Assembly (NCBI GenBank): GCA_022820665.1
Contig: JAJEFB010000015.1
Span: forward strand, 62,001 to 126,000
DNA: 64,000 bases
Direction: 5' to 3'
Source of the DNA: Anaerolineae bacterium
GTDB lineage: Bacteria; Chloroflexota; Anaerolineae; Aggregatilineales; Phototrophicaceae
Of the stretch, positions 34,737 through 43,526 are shown one piece after another. The translations under genes and the position numbers were made by a program. The notes beneath the pieces are model-generated. The model saw only the letters and a program-made list of their open reading frames with translations, was not told the origin of the DNA and ran no database searches. Each line of letters starts with the position of its first letter. The first letter of the stretch is position 1.

Positions 34737-36845
34737 CTAGGTATTGGGACTCTTGTGCAAGCGGAATATGCTGTTTCCAGAAGCCACATAAATGATATCG
34801 TGGATCGGATAGGCTACTATGGCAGAGAGCAATTCAAATTTGTCTTGCTCCACCGCCTGATAGCTGTCCATAAAGGTACCCGCAAGCGTTGTCTCGTATA
34901 CCGCGCGGGCGCCGCGGCTAATCACGAAAAATGCTGGCGCAAAGGGACTGTCATTGAGATAAAAGCCCTCAGTCATGGTCGTGTAAAGTTCACTGCCCTC
35001 GTTGAATCCGCTAAAAGCGAAGGCTCTCTCTTCACCGGCATTGTATTTCTTCATGACCCCGTCATCGTATAAGACATATACATCGCCAGCCTGGCTGATG
35101 GTGAAATCGACCACGTTGCGCAGATTTGGACGCGCGTCCTTGGTGAAATACTCCCGAGGCGCGCTGGGATAACTGGCGCCGGAGGGATCGTACTTCCAGA
35201 TTTGTCCGCCTTCGCTATCCAGTATGTACAATCGGCGTCCCCAAACCGTCAGCGCCGACGGATTTTCCCACTGCTCGACGCCCAGAACGCGCTGCGCGTT
35301 GCAGATCATGATAAACTGTGGCCGGCAACGAACCAGCGTGCCATTTTCGTCAATCATCGCCAGTTCGTTGGAAACATCGTCAAAGGCGATATCGACGATT
35401 TGCCCGATGCTGAATCCGTCTACCGTGGCTCCGCGTCGCATATTGGGCACCGGCTCCTGTCGCTCCGCCTCCGTGCCATCGTCCGAGATCTTGATGCGAT
35501 ATACCAGGTGATTCTTGGTATCCAGCGCATACATGTCTGTGCCCTTGAGCCTGAGACGTGCGATGCTGGCATTCTGGAAATTCGTCAGCGGATTAGCGAC
35601 GCGACGCTGCACATTGTTGAGCGTATCAACAACATCCTGCGCTTCTTGACGCATCGCTTCGATCACGGGATCGCCAGGTCGCATATTCTCGCAAACATCG
35701 GCGACTTGCAGCGCCGCATTCCAGGCAGAGGTGATACTCCTGCGATTGCTGTTGTCCATAGAGCGCGCCAGGCTAGCTGTCTCCTGCAATCGCTGCAGGC
35801 ACTGTTCAAATTCGGATTCCCCGGTATTGGACACCCAGGAGAATACGACAACAGCCACAATGAACAAGGGTATCAGAAGGACAGCCAAAGCCATCGAACC
35901 CGCAGCGGGATTGCGGTCAGTGCCAGGTTCCGGCAAGGGTAGAAATCGCTGAAACAAGCGGCTCAGGCCAGCCAATACAGATGCCGCGCGCCTTGCCAAC
36001 CGCAGCAATCCCCTGCGCAAAACGGCACTCAATCCACGCTTGCGCTGAGCTGGTCCGCTCGACCCGTCGCTTTCCAGTTGCAGACGAGCTTCGTTCAACT
36101 TCGCGCTTACCTCAAGCGAAGATTCGCCTGGCGCAGCCGGTACCGGGCTCTCGAAGTTCGGAGGCACCAATTCCACCAGCATCAATTGCCCCTGTACCTT
36201 GATCGCATTGCGCAGACTGTCCAAGACCTGTTTAATGTCGTTTTCCAACAATGTGCTGGTTAGCTGAGCGACCGAGATCTCGCACAGGTTGGCGTCAGCG
36301 AGCACCAGACGGCTGCCCGCATCGACGCCGTAGCGCACCATAGCAACTTCCGGCTCCGGCGAGATGCCCAAAGGCGCACTGTAGAGCGGTTCTTCCTGGG
36401 TAAAATCATCGGGAAAAGTCAGGGTCAAGCCAACCGTCTGCAATACCGAGACGACCGGACCAACGCGCGCGACGTACATATCGTCTCCATGCAAGACGGC
36501 GACGATGGCGCTGGCTTCAAATTGCTGCTGCTCATACTCGCTATGCGCTTGATTGTGTTCGTAAAGGTTACTGTTAAGCACTTGAAACATCGTTCGCATG
36601 GCAATCGTGACGCTGCCACCGGTATTGAAATAGCGTTCCGCCGCCAATACCGCCAATTGCTCATAAAACGTGGTTGGCGCAATCGTTCCCGAGGGGACAA
36701 TCAACGTGAAAAAAGTATCGCCCTCACGGCCGCGGGCGGCATCCTGCGGCGCTACCACGACCAGCGCGCCGGGCGGGTTAACATTGATCGGACGGCCCCC
36801 GATAATATAAAGGTGGCCGACCAAAGCTTCCAATTCAAATGCCAT
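34737..36845 (-). CDS. Membrane protein with PP2C-like N-terminus and extracytoplasmic beta-propeller
   Basis: 702 residues. The first 240 resemble a degenerate PP2C-type phosphatase domain (FFTLIVPSG, then VLHGDDMYVARVGP and SRLVLADANL); the usual metal-binding Asp motifs (DGxGG) are not seen, so catalysis is doubtful. A basic linker (AQRKRGLSAVLRRGLLR) leads to one helix (about 317-340). The outside part has a helical segment and a C-terminal propeller-like region of NHL type (DMYALDTKNHLVYRI, RLYILDSEGGQIWKYD, DVYVLYDDGVMKKYN). It may pair functionally with the kinase-like protein at 43527-47885. Confidence 0.65.
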   Translation of the reverse strand: MAFELEALVGHLYIIGGRPINVNPPGALVVVAPQDAARGREGDTFFTLIVPSGTIAPTTFYEQLAVLAAERYFNTGGSVTIAMRTMFQVLNSNLYEHNQAHSEYEQQQFEASAIVAVLHGDDMYVARVGPVVSVLQTVGLTLTFPDDFTQEEPLYSAPLGISPEPEVAMVRYGVDAGSRLVLADANLCEISVAQLTSTLLENDIKQVLDSLRNAIKVQGQLMLVELVPPNFESPVPAAPGESSLEVSAKLNEARLQLESDGSSGPAQRKRGLSAVLRRGLLRLARRAASVLAGLSRLFQRFLPLPEPGTDRNPAAGSMALAVLLIPLFIVAVVVFSWVSNTGESEFEQCLQRLQETASLARSMDNSNRRSITSAWNAALQVADVCENMRPGDPVIEAMRQEAQDVVDTLNNVQRRVANPLTNFQNASIARLRLKGTDMYALDTKNHLVYRIKISDDGTEAERQEPVPNMRRGATVDGFSIGQIVDIAFDDVSNELAMIDENGTLVRCRPQFIMICNAQRVLGVEQWENPSALTVWGRRLYILDSEGGQIWKYDPSGASYPSAPREYFTKDARPNLRNVVDFTISQAGDVYVLYDDGVMKKYNAGEERAFAFSGFNEGSELYTTMTEGFYLNDSPFAPAFFVISRGARAVYETTLAGTFMDSYQAVEQDKFELLSAIVAYPIHDIIYVASGNSIFRLHKSPNT

Positions 36846-36923
36846 ACGAGAATCATCGCGCGAGTGAACAACTAAACTGATTTTACATCAAGATGTGAAT
36901 CGCGCTACGCGACTGCCGTTGGA

Positions 36924-36953
36924 CTGACAAACTGTGGATTCCAGTGCTATAAT
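36924..36953 (+). promoter_or_regulatory. Promoter of the copper-trafficking gene pair
   Basis: CTGACA (36924-36929), 18-nt spacer and TGCTATAAT (TATAAT at 36948-36953), about 70 nt before the start at 37026. The -10 is a perfect consensus with the TGn extension. Confidence 0.55.
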
Positions 36954-37025
36954 AGTTACGTATAGTTCCGCCTAGACACCTCATAGTGCTGTTCTTCGCT
37001 TAGGATTGTGAAGGGATCGAGAGCC

Positions 37026-38114
37026 ATGTCATCAATCCCGGCAGTAAAGACGCGCGCGATGGAAAGCGAATTGCCGACCGCGCGAAGTGGACAGCCCACG
37101 AATAACCCGCGGCTGGATTGGTGGATGGCGATTGTAGCCTGTGCCATGATCTTCGGCCTCTTCATTGATGGCTGGGCGCACAATCATGATCGCGTCGATG
37201 ACAGCTTTTTCACGCCCTGGCACGCGATCTTGTACAGCGCTTACGGCGTCTCCGCAATCACCTTGATCGCCGTTCACTTCCGCAACGTTGGCAAGGGCTT
37301 TCACTGGAGGCGCGCCTTGCCCGCCGGTTATATGCCCGCGCTAGGGGGCGCCCTGCTTTTCGCCATGGGCGGCTTGGGCGATATGATCTGGCACGGGCTA
37401 TTCGGAATTGAAGAAAACATCGAGGCGCTGCTAAGCCCGACGCATCTCCTACTCGCCGCATCCGGGCTGCTGATTATCACCGGTCCCATCCGCGCGATGT
37501 GGCAGCGCCAAAGCGAAGACAACTGGCGTAGCCTGCTGCCGGCCATCCTCGCGCTGACCATGACCGCTTCGGTCTTCACCTTCTTTATGGCTTTCGCCGC
37601 CGTCACCCCCAGGATGCACATATTGACCGGTCCCAGACCGGAGACCCATAGCTTGTATGACGCTTATGGGGTGCTGGCGCTCGTGGTGCACAGCAATATC
37701 TTGCTAGGCGTCGTTCTTTTCAGCAGTCGGCGCTGGCGCTGGCCATTTGGCGTGTTCACGCTGATTTACACGGTCAATGCCCTGATGATGACCTGGATGC
37801 ACCTGCGCGCAAACGCCGATTTCCTGCTGGTCATTAACGCCGCTATCGTCGGCTTGCTTTGCGATTGGTTGCTCAGCCGAAAGATGATCGAATCGACGAA
37901 GGGCTTACGTCTGTTTTCTTGTCTGCTCCCCTTCGTTTATAGTGCGGGCGCGCTGCTTGTGATCCAAATACTAGGCGCCGGCGCCTGGGGAAAAGGCGGC
38001 CTCTGGTGGGAGGTACACATGTGGCTGGGCGCGCCAGTCCTGGCTGGCGCATTTGGTTACGGACTGAGTTTGCTCGTCCGTCCACCCGCCTCGCCAGTTG
38101 AAATTCCAGCGTAG
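37026..38114 (+). CDS. Multispan membrane protein of unknown function, partner of a PCu(A)C lipoprotein
   Basis: 362 residues from the ATG at 37026; a GTG at 37008 is an alternative. Eight or nine hydrophobic segments. Conserved-looking His residues sit near membrane faces (DGWAHNH, FFTPWHAILYS, DMIWHGLFG, LLSPTHLLLAA, MTWMHLRAN), suggesting metal or haem handling. No named family is recognised. It is followed after 9 nt by a lipoprotein with a PCu(A)C copper motif, so a role in copper delivery, perhaps to a cytochrome oxidase, is plausible but inferred. Confidence 0.65.
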   Translation: MSSIPAVKTRAMESELPTARSGQPTNNPRLDWWMAIVACAMIFGLFIDGWAHNHDRVDDSFFTPWHAILYSAYGVSAITLIAVHFRNVGKGFHWRRALPAGYMPALGGALLFAMGGLGDMIWHGLFGIEENIEALLSPTHLLLAASGLLIITGPIRAMWQRQSEDNWRSLLPAILALTMTASVFTFFMAFAAVTPRMHILTGPRPETHSLYDAYGVLALVVHSNILLGVVLFSSRRWRWPFGVFTLIYTVNALMMTWMHLRANADFLLVINAAIVGLLCDWLLSRKMIESTKGLRLFSCLLPFVYSAGALLVIQILGAGAWGKGGLWWEVHMWLGAPVLAGAFGYGLSLLVRPPASPVEIPA

Positions 38115-38123
38115 GCCATCGCG

Positions 38124-39035
38124 TTGGTTACAACCCTGCGGCAAATTAGTTGCCTCCTCATCTTTGCGTTGCTCTTGACAGCCTGCCGACAGCAAAGCCT
38201 GTCTTCCAGCGACATAAGTCTCGATGTCTCTGTCAACGGGCTGCTGGTGGGCCAGTCCCAAATAATCGTCAGCGTTCACGACAAAAATGGCAATTCGATT
38301 GACAAACCGGGCGCTATTGAATTGCGCGGCGATATGGATCATGCCGGCATGGCGCCGGTCTTCGCCGAATCCAGTGAAGCGATCAATGGCGTTTTCACCT
38401 TGCCATTTGAGTGGACGATGGCCGGTATCTGGATCCTGGAAGCCAATCTGACCTTGGATTCGGGCGAACGGGTTACGGAAAGTTTCCGCTACGAGGTCCT
38501 CTCGCAAGCCGGTGATCACGAGATCTCGAACATGGATCACAGTGGAGGGGACCACCAGGCAACGGAAGGGGCTGGTCACAGTAACGCGAACGGCGAATCC
38601 AGCGCTGTCTACATGCAAATTGACAACAGCGGCGCTTCAGCCGTCGCCATTGCCGCGGCCAACACCGCCGCTGCCCATCAGGTCGAGTTTCACCGCAGTG
38701 TCATCGTCGACGACATTGCGAGGATGGAAGCTGTCGAGACGCTGGTCATCCCCGCTGGCGAGAGGATTGAGCTCCGCCCGGGCGGCTTGCACATCATGTT
38801 GCGACAACTGAAGACCGACTTGAAACCCGGCGCCAGCATCGGTCTGCACCTGGAGTTGGCAACCGGCGAGATGATCCAACTGACTATTCCAATCTTGAAT
38901 ATGCTCATGGATGAAGACCCGGGGGCAACTGCGGCTGGCGACCTGGTCTTTAGCAAGCTCTGGGCGCGCCCCGCCAATGCCAGCGCCACAGGTGAGCGTG
39001 CCGACAAAGCGGCCAAGCCCGGGACCAAGGAATGA
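38124..39035 (+). CDS. Lipoprotein with FixH-like and PCu(A)C copper-chaperone domains
   Basis: 303 residues, TTG start 9 nt after the upstream gene. A lipoprotein signal (LLIFALLLTAC) anchors it outside the membrane. Residues about 28-130 form an Ig-like, FixH/YtkA-type domain with DMDHAGMAP. A Met/His-rich linker (NMDHSGGDHQ) follows. Residues about 155-285 form a PCu(A)C domain with the complete motif H-x10-M-x21-H-x-M (His of EFHRSV, Met of IARMEA, then LHIM). PCu(A)C proteins carry Cu(I) to the CuA site of cytochrome c oxidase. The C-terminal tail is charged. Confidence 0.85.
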   Translation: MVTTLRQISCLLIFALLLTACRQQSLSSSDISLDVSVNGLLVGQSQIIVSVHDKNGNSIDKPGAIELRGDMDHAGMAPVFAESSEAINGVFTLPFEWTMAGIWILEANLTLDSGERVTESFRYEVLSQAGDHEISNMDHSGGDHQATEGAGHSNANGESSAVYMQIDNSGASAVAIAAANTAAAHQVEFHRSVIVDDIARMEAVETLVIPAGERIELRPGGLHIMLRQLKTDLKPGASIGLHLELATGEMIQLTIPILNMLMDEDPGATAAGDLVFSKLWARPANASATGERADKAAKPGTKE

Positions 39036-39086
39036 ACCGGCATCAGGACATGAGACTGGATGCGGCAAGTTTTTTTCAAACCCGGC

Positions 39087-42000
39087 TTATAGCCTCCCAA
39101 GCCAACGCGCCAACCGAAACCCGCGCATACCCTCGGGCATCAGCGCAAGCAGCGCCGCGCCTTCTTCAGCATCCAAAGGGCGTAAGATGATGAGTATCAA
39201 CGCGTACACAAGCGTTGCAATCGCCAGGACAAGTAAGCCTTGACCGAATACCATCATCACCAAGAACATGACCACGAATGCCGCTAAGGGACGCCACAGC
39301 AAACTGACCACCCTCAGCCCCGGCAGCGATCCGCGCAGCAGATAAATGAATGGCAAAAACAGAACCACTTCGGAAGCAATGGTAGCGATCGCCGCTGCCT
39401 GAAAGCCGTATTGCGGGATGAATATCAGATTGGCGGCGATGTTGAATATGACCGCGACCCCAAAGGCGCGCGTGATCAGTCGCTGCCGTCCCAGCGCGAC
39501 CAGCCCGTACTGCATCAAGCTGTTCATCCAGCCGAAAGGAATGCTCCAGATCATCAATTGCAATGCGATCGCGCCGTCCGGCACATACCTGGCGCCGCCC
39601 AAGATCAGCGTTAATGGTTCAGCCAATACAGTGAATATCATGGACAGGGGCAAGGTAATGGCGAACAGCAATTTGATGCCAAAAGTGCAACTGCGCGTTA
39701 ATGCCGAGAGGTTTTCTTGTGCCTGACGCGACATCACCGGGAACAGCGCCTGTGTGAAAAAGGCCGGCACGATGTTGATCGCCAGCAGCCACTTATAGGC
39801 TGTGCTGTATTGGGCGACGGTTTCCGCGCCTTTGATCGCTTGCAATATGACGATATCGATCTGGAAAAAGATCGTGGCCAGGAAGTGATTGAGCATCAAG
39901 GGGAAACTTTCGCCCACCATTTCGCCGATCAATTTGCGATCTGGCAGCCGTTGAGCGATTTTGCCGATCAAGCGCCGTCCCGCCCATACAAGAACCAGTA
40001 GCGTCAAGATATTGTTGAAGATGCTGACTGTCGCCAAACCAACGATGCCATGCCCCAGCAAGAGCGCGATAACCCCAAAGATCGCCTTATTGACGGTTGT
40101 AATAGTGGCGATGGCCGCCGGTTTTTCTGCCTGTTCGTTAGCATAGAAGAGCGATGTCATGCCCTTGGACAAGCTGGCGGGGAACAAGCCCAGGTAGAGC
40201 AAGCCGATCGCGGTCAGACCCTCCACGCTAATTGCCTCCACTCCCGAGCTTTGCCACAGCAGCAATGCGCCAGCCAACATCGGCGCGCCGACAAGACTCA
40301 AAAACAGACGAAAGAACGACGTATTGTAGAAATAATGGCCGGCGCGGCTCTTGCGCTGAGAGGCTTCGCGGATCAGAAACAGATCCAAGCCAAAATTCGT
40401 AAAAATGTCGAACCAGACGAACAAGACCACCGCAAAACTGTAAATGCCAATCTCAAACGGTTGCAGCAGCCTGTACATCACTATGGCAAAAGCCATATCA
40501 ATACCGCGATTGAACAAATTGAGAATGATTGGCGCCAGGCTATTCCGCGCGACTTTGGCTACGCTCGACGAACCCTCGGTATTCATGCCAATATAAGCCC
40601 GCCAAAACCAGGCGCCGAATAATAGCACTGTCAAAACGACGCAGATCGTCGAGGCAAACATGCCCAGATGTACGCTTGCCGGGCTGTATACCAGCCTCAC
40701 CGTCCAATGTCCCGCCGACAATTCCACTCCCTGAAAGTTCGCCAGCACCAGACGCACCGCCAATCCAAACTCCGCCGATTCTCCGCTTCCCCAAGGGCGG
40801 GCAAAGGCGCGCCAACCGGGGGCATAACTCTCGCTGATCACCAGCCAGCTCGCTTCATCCAGGCTTACGTCAACGAATTTTTCACGCGCGGTATCGCGGG
40901 AGATTGATGCCGGCTGATATTTGGGGATATGCAAGGTAGAACTAGTATTGGTGAATTCGCCAAATCTGAAGCCCCCGCCCGGTTCGGCAAGCCAGCGGGG
41001 ATCCCAGTCGTCTTTGGCAACTGCGAAAGCCCGCGGCATAAAAGACTCGTTCTCCCAAATGGTTACCGCTTCGTCGGCGTAAACGGTCTTCCAACCAGTC
41101 GGGGGGCTTTGCCAGTCGCGCGGGGTCAAAACATAGCGGATATTAAGCAAATTGAAGAGATCGGCGGCGAGCGCAGCTTCATATCCGCCGGCATGATTCC
41201 AATCCGGCAAGGTATAGACCGGTGATATCTGATTGTGGTCTAAAAAACGCTGTGGCTGTAGGGCGCGCATGGTCGCCACATACCTGGCGGGTATGATGCT
41301 GTCGTAGCCGCGGACATCGTCCAGTCCATAGCTCATGCTCACATTGGGACTAAGAATGGGCGGCTGCTCCGGATCAGCTTCCAGGCTCGTTATTCGAAAG
41401 TGCCCATCTTGGCCCTGCAAGTACTCTATCGCCGGCGGTGTGAACTCTAGGAGCAGCGGATCGCTGGCAGGATTGAAACCGTAACTCGCGATGAACAAAT
41501 CGATGGCGGTAATCACCAAGGCGAGAGCCATCCAGACGCGTGATCGCCAACGCGCCGCCCAGAGGAATATCACCCCGCTGGAAAGCAAGACTACCGACAG
41601 CACGACGAACTGCGGAAGCTGATAGCTGTAAAACATGCGTCCGTCAGCAAAAGCCCTGTCAGCTCCGGCCAATTCTTCGACGATCCTGTCAAAGAGCGGC
41701 TGCAATTGTTCGAAGCTGTTGTAACTGTAGACCGCTCCGCCCAAAACTGCCCCACCAAGCGTCAAAATCAGCAGCCCCAGAACACCGATCGGGAACACGG
41801 TACGGCGTCGCTCTGCCAATAGATGAAGACCAATCCCCGACATGGCCGCAATTGCCATAGTCAGTATGTACACCCATCGAAACGGTGAATTCAACTGATT
41901 CATGCCTGGCAGGTTAAACACAAAGGCATAGGTAGGCGCCCCGAACATGAAAGACAGCGCCGACAACGCGATCAATGTCAAAGCGATGACGATTCCAGCG

Positions 42001-43181
42001 AATTGCCAGCGCCTTATGCCAGCAAAAAACGCGTAAGCCGCAAGGATCAAGGGCAATATACCCAGGTAAAGCGCGCTTTCCACATAGTTCTTGATGCTCC
42101 AATTGATGTAATCAATGGATTGCCCGGCGACATCCCTTAAGTCGCTGACGCGTTCCATCGTGAATACGTCGACATAACTATGGTGGGTGGGGTTGCCGTA
42201 GAAGTTCGGAAGCAGAAACTGCAATATGTCGCGCCGCTTAAGCGCATAATCCAACACCGCCTCGAGGCTGTCGCGCTCGGCGCGCCAATTGCTCCCCGCG
42301 AATTCGACCAAGGGCGCCAACTGCAGCCCGGCCAAACCGGTTCCCAGCAGCACGATCAATAGCAACCAGATCGCATTCTTCACCGCCCAGCGAAAGGGAA
42401 CGGCTCCATAGATTTTCCAACGTCCAGCAACTTCATAGAGCAGACGCAAGCTCGCATAGACCAAGGTGGTCATCATCGTATATATGGAAACTTCAATATG
42501 CCCGGCGAGGATATTACAGGCAATCGCAACCGCCCCAATCACAACCCAGGGAATAGCGGTGCCGCGGAAGATCCACAAGGCGCGGCCGCGCAGGATGTTC
42601 TCGACCATCCAAAGAGCCAGCGGCAACCAGACGGCGCCGGCGGCCACCATGGGGAAGAGCGCGCTCGCGATCAGGAATCCCGACAACTGATAGATCAAGC
42701 CCGCCAGCGCCGCGCCGAAGCGATTGCTGCCCAAACTCCGCAAGTAACCAGCCATGAATATGCCAGCCATCCAGAGGCTAAGCACGATGAACCAGCCGTA
42801 AGCGCTGCTCAAGGGCAGCACATAATAAATAATGCTGAGTGGATACAAAGCGGAATGCTGCCCCGCCGCCCAGAAAGGCACACCGGCAAAAAGATGCGGG
42901 TTCCAAAGCGGGATTTCCCCTTGAGAGATCTGCTCCCGGATGAACGACTTCCACTGGTAATTCTGCAGCACCATGTCCGAGATCAAGTGATTGTGCGGCA
43001 CGGCGGGCGCGCCGACGACTTCGCGGTAGGCGGCGTGCGGCAGAAACTGATAGAGATTCTCGGTTGGCAGCAGCGTACGGTCGCCCAAAGTTTGCTGATG
43101 GAACATCAACAGCGGAGATACCAACAAAAATAAGATCAGGCTCAGATCCGGAAGGATGCGGCGCCACAGGTCCCTTGTCAT
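39087..43181 (-). CDS. YfhO-like membrane protein fused to a polysaccharide flippase
   Basis: 1364 residues. The first roughly 850 look like YfhO/GT-C-type proteins: twelve or more helices, a large loop with ENLYQFLPHAAY and GEIPLWNPHLFAGVP, and an extracytoplasmic C-terminal part (GYDSIIPARYV, PDWNHAGGYEAA, SYAPGWRAFA). At residue 866 a Met begins a second complete module of about 499 residues with 12-14 helices, of the MOP/RfbX type (VARNSLAPIILNLFNRG, MYRLLQPFEIGIYSF, YSTAYKWLLAINIVPAFFTQ). The Met lacks a good ribosome-binding site. It probably combines lipid-linked sugar transfer and flipping for surface glycan. Confidence 0.82.
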   Translation of the reverse strand: MTRDLWRRILPDLSLILFLLVSPLLMFHQQTLGDRTLLPTENLYQFLPHAAYREVVGAPAVPHNHLISDMVLQNYQWKSFIREQISQGEIPLWNPHLFAGVPFWAAGQHSALYPLSIIYYVLPLSSAYGWFIVLSLWMAGIFMAGYLRSLGSNRFGAALAGLIYQLSGFLIASALFPMVAAGAVWLPLALWMVENILRGRALWIFRGTAIPWVVIGAVAIACNILAGHIEVSIYTMMTTLVYASLRLLYEVAGRWKIYGAVPFRWAVKNAIWLLLIVLLGTGLAGLQLAPLVEFAGSNWRAERDSLEAVLDYALKRRDILQFLLPNFYGNPTHHSYVDVFTMERVSDLRDVAGQSIDYINWSIKNYVESALYLGILPLILAAYAFFAGIRRWQFAGIVIALTLIALSALSFMFGAPTYAFVFNLPGMNQLNSPFRWVYILTMAIAAMSGIGLHLLAERRRTVFPIGVLGLLILTLGGAVLGGAVYSYNSFEQLQPLFDRIVEELAGADRAFADGRMFYSYQLPQFVVLSVVLLSSGVIFLWAARWRSRVWMALALVITAIDLFIASYGFNPASDPLLLEFTPPAIEYLQGQDGHFRITSLEADPEQPPILSPNVSMSYGLDDVRGYDSIIPARYVATMRALQPQRFLDHNQISPVYTLPDWNHAGGYEAALAADLFNLLNIRYVLTPRDWQSPPTGWKTVYADEAVTIWENESFMPRAFAVAKDDWDPRWLAEPGGGFRFGEFTNTSSTLHIPKYQPASISRDTAREKFVDVSLDEASWLVISESYAPGWRAFARPWGSGESAEFGLAVRLVLANFQGVELSAGHWTVRLVYSPASVHLGMFASTICVVLTVLLFGAWFWRAYIGMNTEGSSSVAKVARNSLAPIILNLFNRGIDMAFAIVMYRLLQPFEIGIYSFAVVLFVWFDIFTNFGLDLFLIREASQRKSRAGHYFYNTSFFRLFLSLVGAPMLAGALLLWQSSGVEAISVEGLTAIGLLYLGLFPASLSKGMTSLFYANEQAEKPAAIATITTVNKAIFGVIALLLGHGIVGLATVSIFNNILTLLVLVWAGRRLIGKIAQRLPDRKLIGEMVGESFPLMLNHFLATIFFQIDIVILQAIKGAETVAQYSTAYKWLLAINIVPAFFTQALFPVMSRQAQENLSALTRSCTFGIKLLFAITLPLSMIFTVLAEPLTLILGGARYVPDGAIALQLMIWSIPFGWMNSLMQYGLVALGRQRLITRAFGVAVIFNIAANLIFIPQYGFQAAAIATIASEVVLFLPFIYLLRGSLPGLRVVSLLWRPLAAFVVMFLVMMVFGQGLLVLAIATLVYALILIILRPLDAEEGAALLALMPEGMRGFRLARWLGRL

Positions 43182-43526
43182 CGGATAGATTCGGAACTCC
43201 GTCCTAAGCTGCTGCGCTACCCCAATAGAAGCAACAACTGTTTGTTATACACAGGCGCGTTAATATGCGCTAGTCAGAGGAATTGCCACATAGATATCCC
43301 AAGTTTCTGTCATTATATCCCAAAAAACAGAGCCTATATCCCTTGCGCGTCCCCAGAATCGGCATACAATGAAAGACGTTCGACCTGCTGCGGCAGGCGA
43401 TTTTGCAGCGAAACGCGTCCCAGGAATCCGTTTTTTCTCGTCACGCCAATCTCACCGTCACATAACGAGAGCCGAGCCATCGAACGTTTTTCTGGCTGAA
43501 TTAGTCCGACTGTTTGGAACAGACCC
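43182..43526. other. 345-bp divergent intergenic region with kinase-gene promoter
   Basis: Separates the flippase fusion and the kinase-like gene. TTGCGC (43343-43348) and TACAAT (43365-43370) with a 16-nt spacer can drive the rightward gene, leaving a leader of about 150 nt. No gene is apparent. The half next to the flippase gene is AT-richer. Confidence 0.45.
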
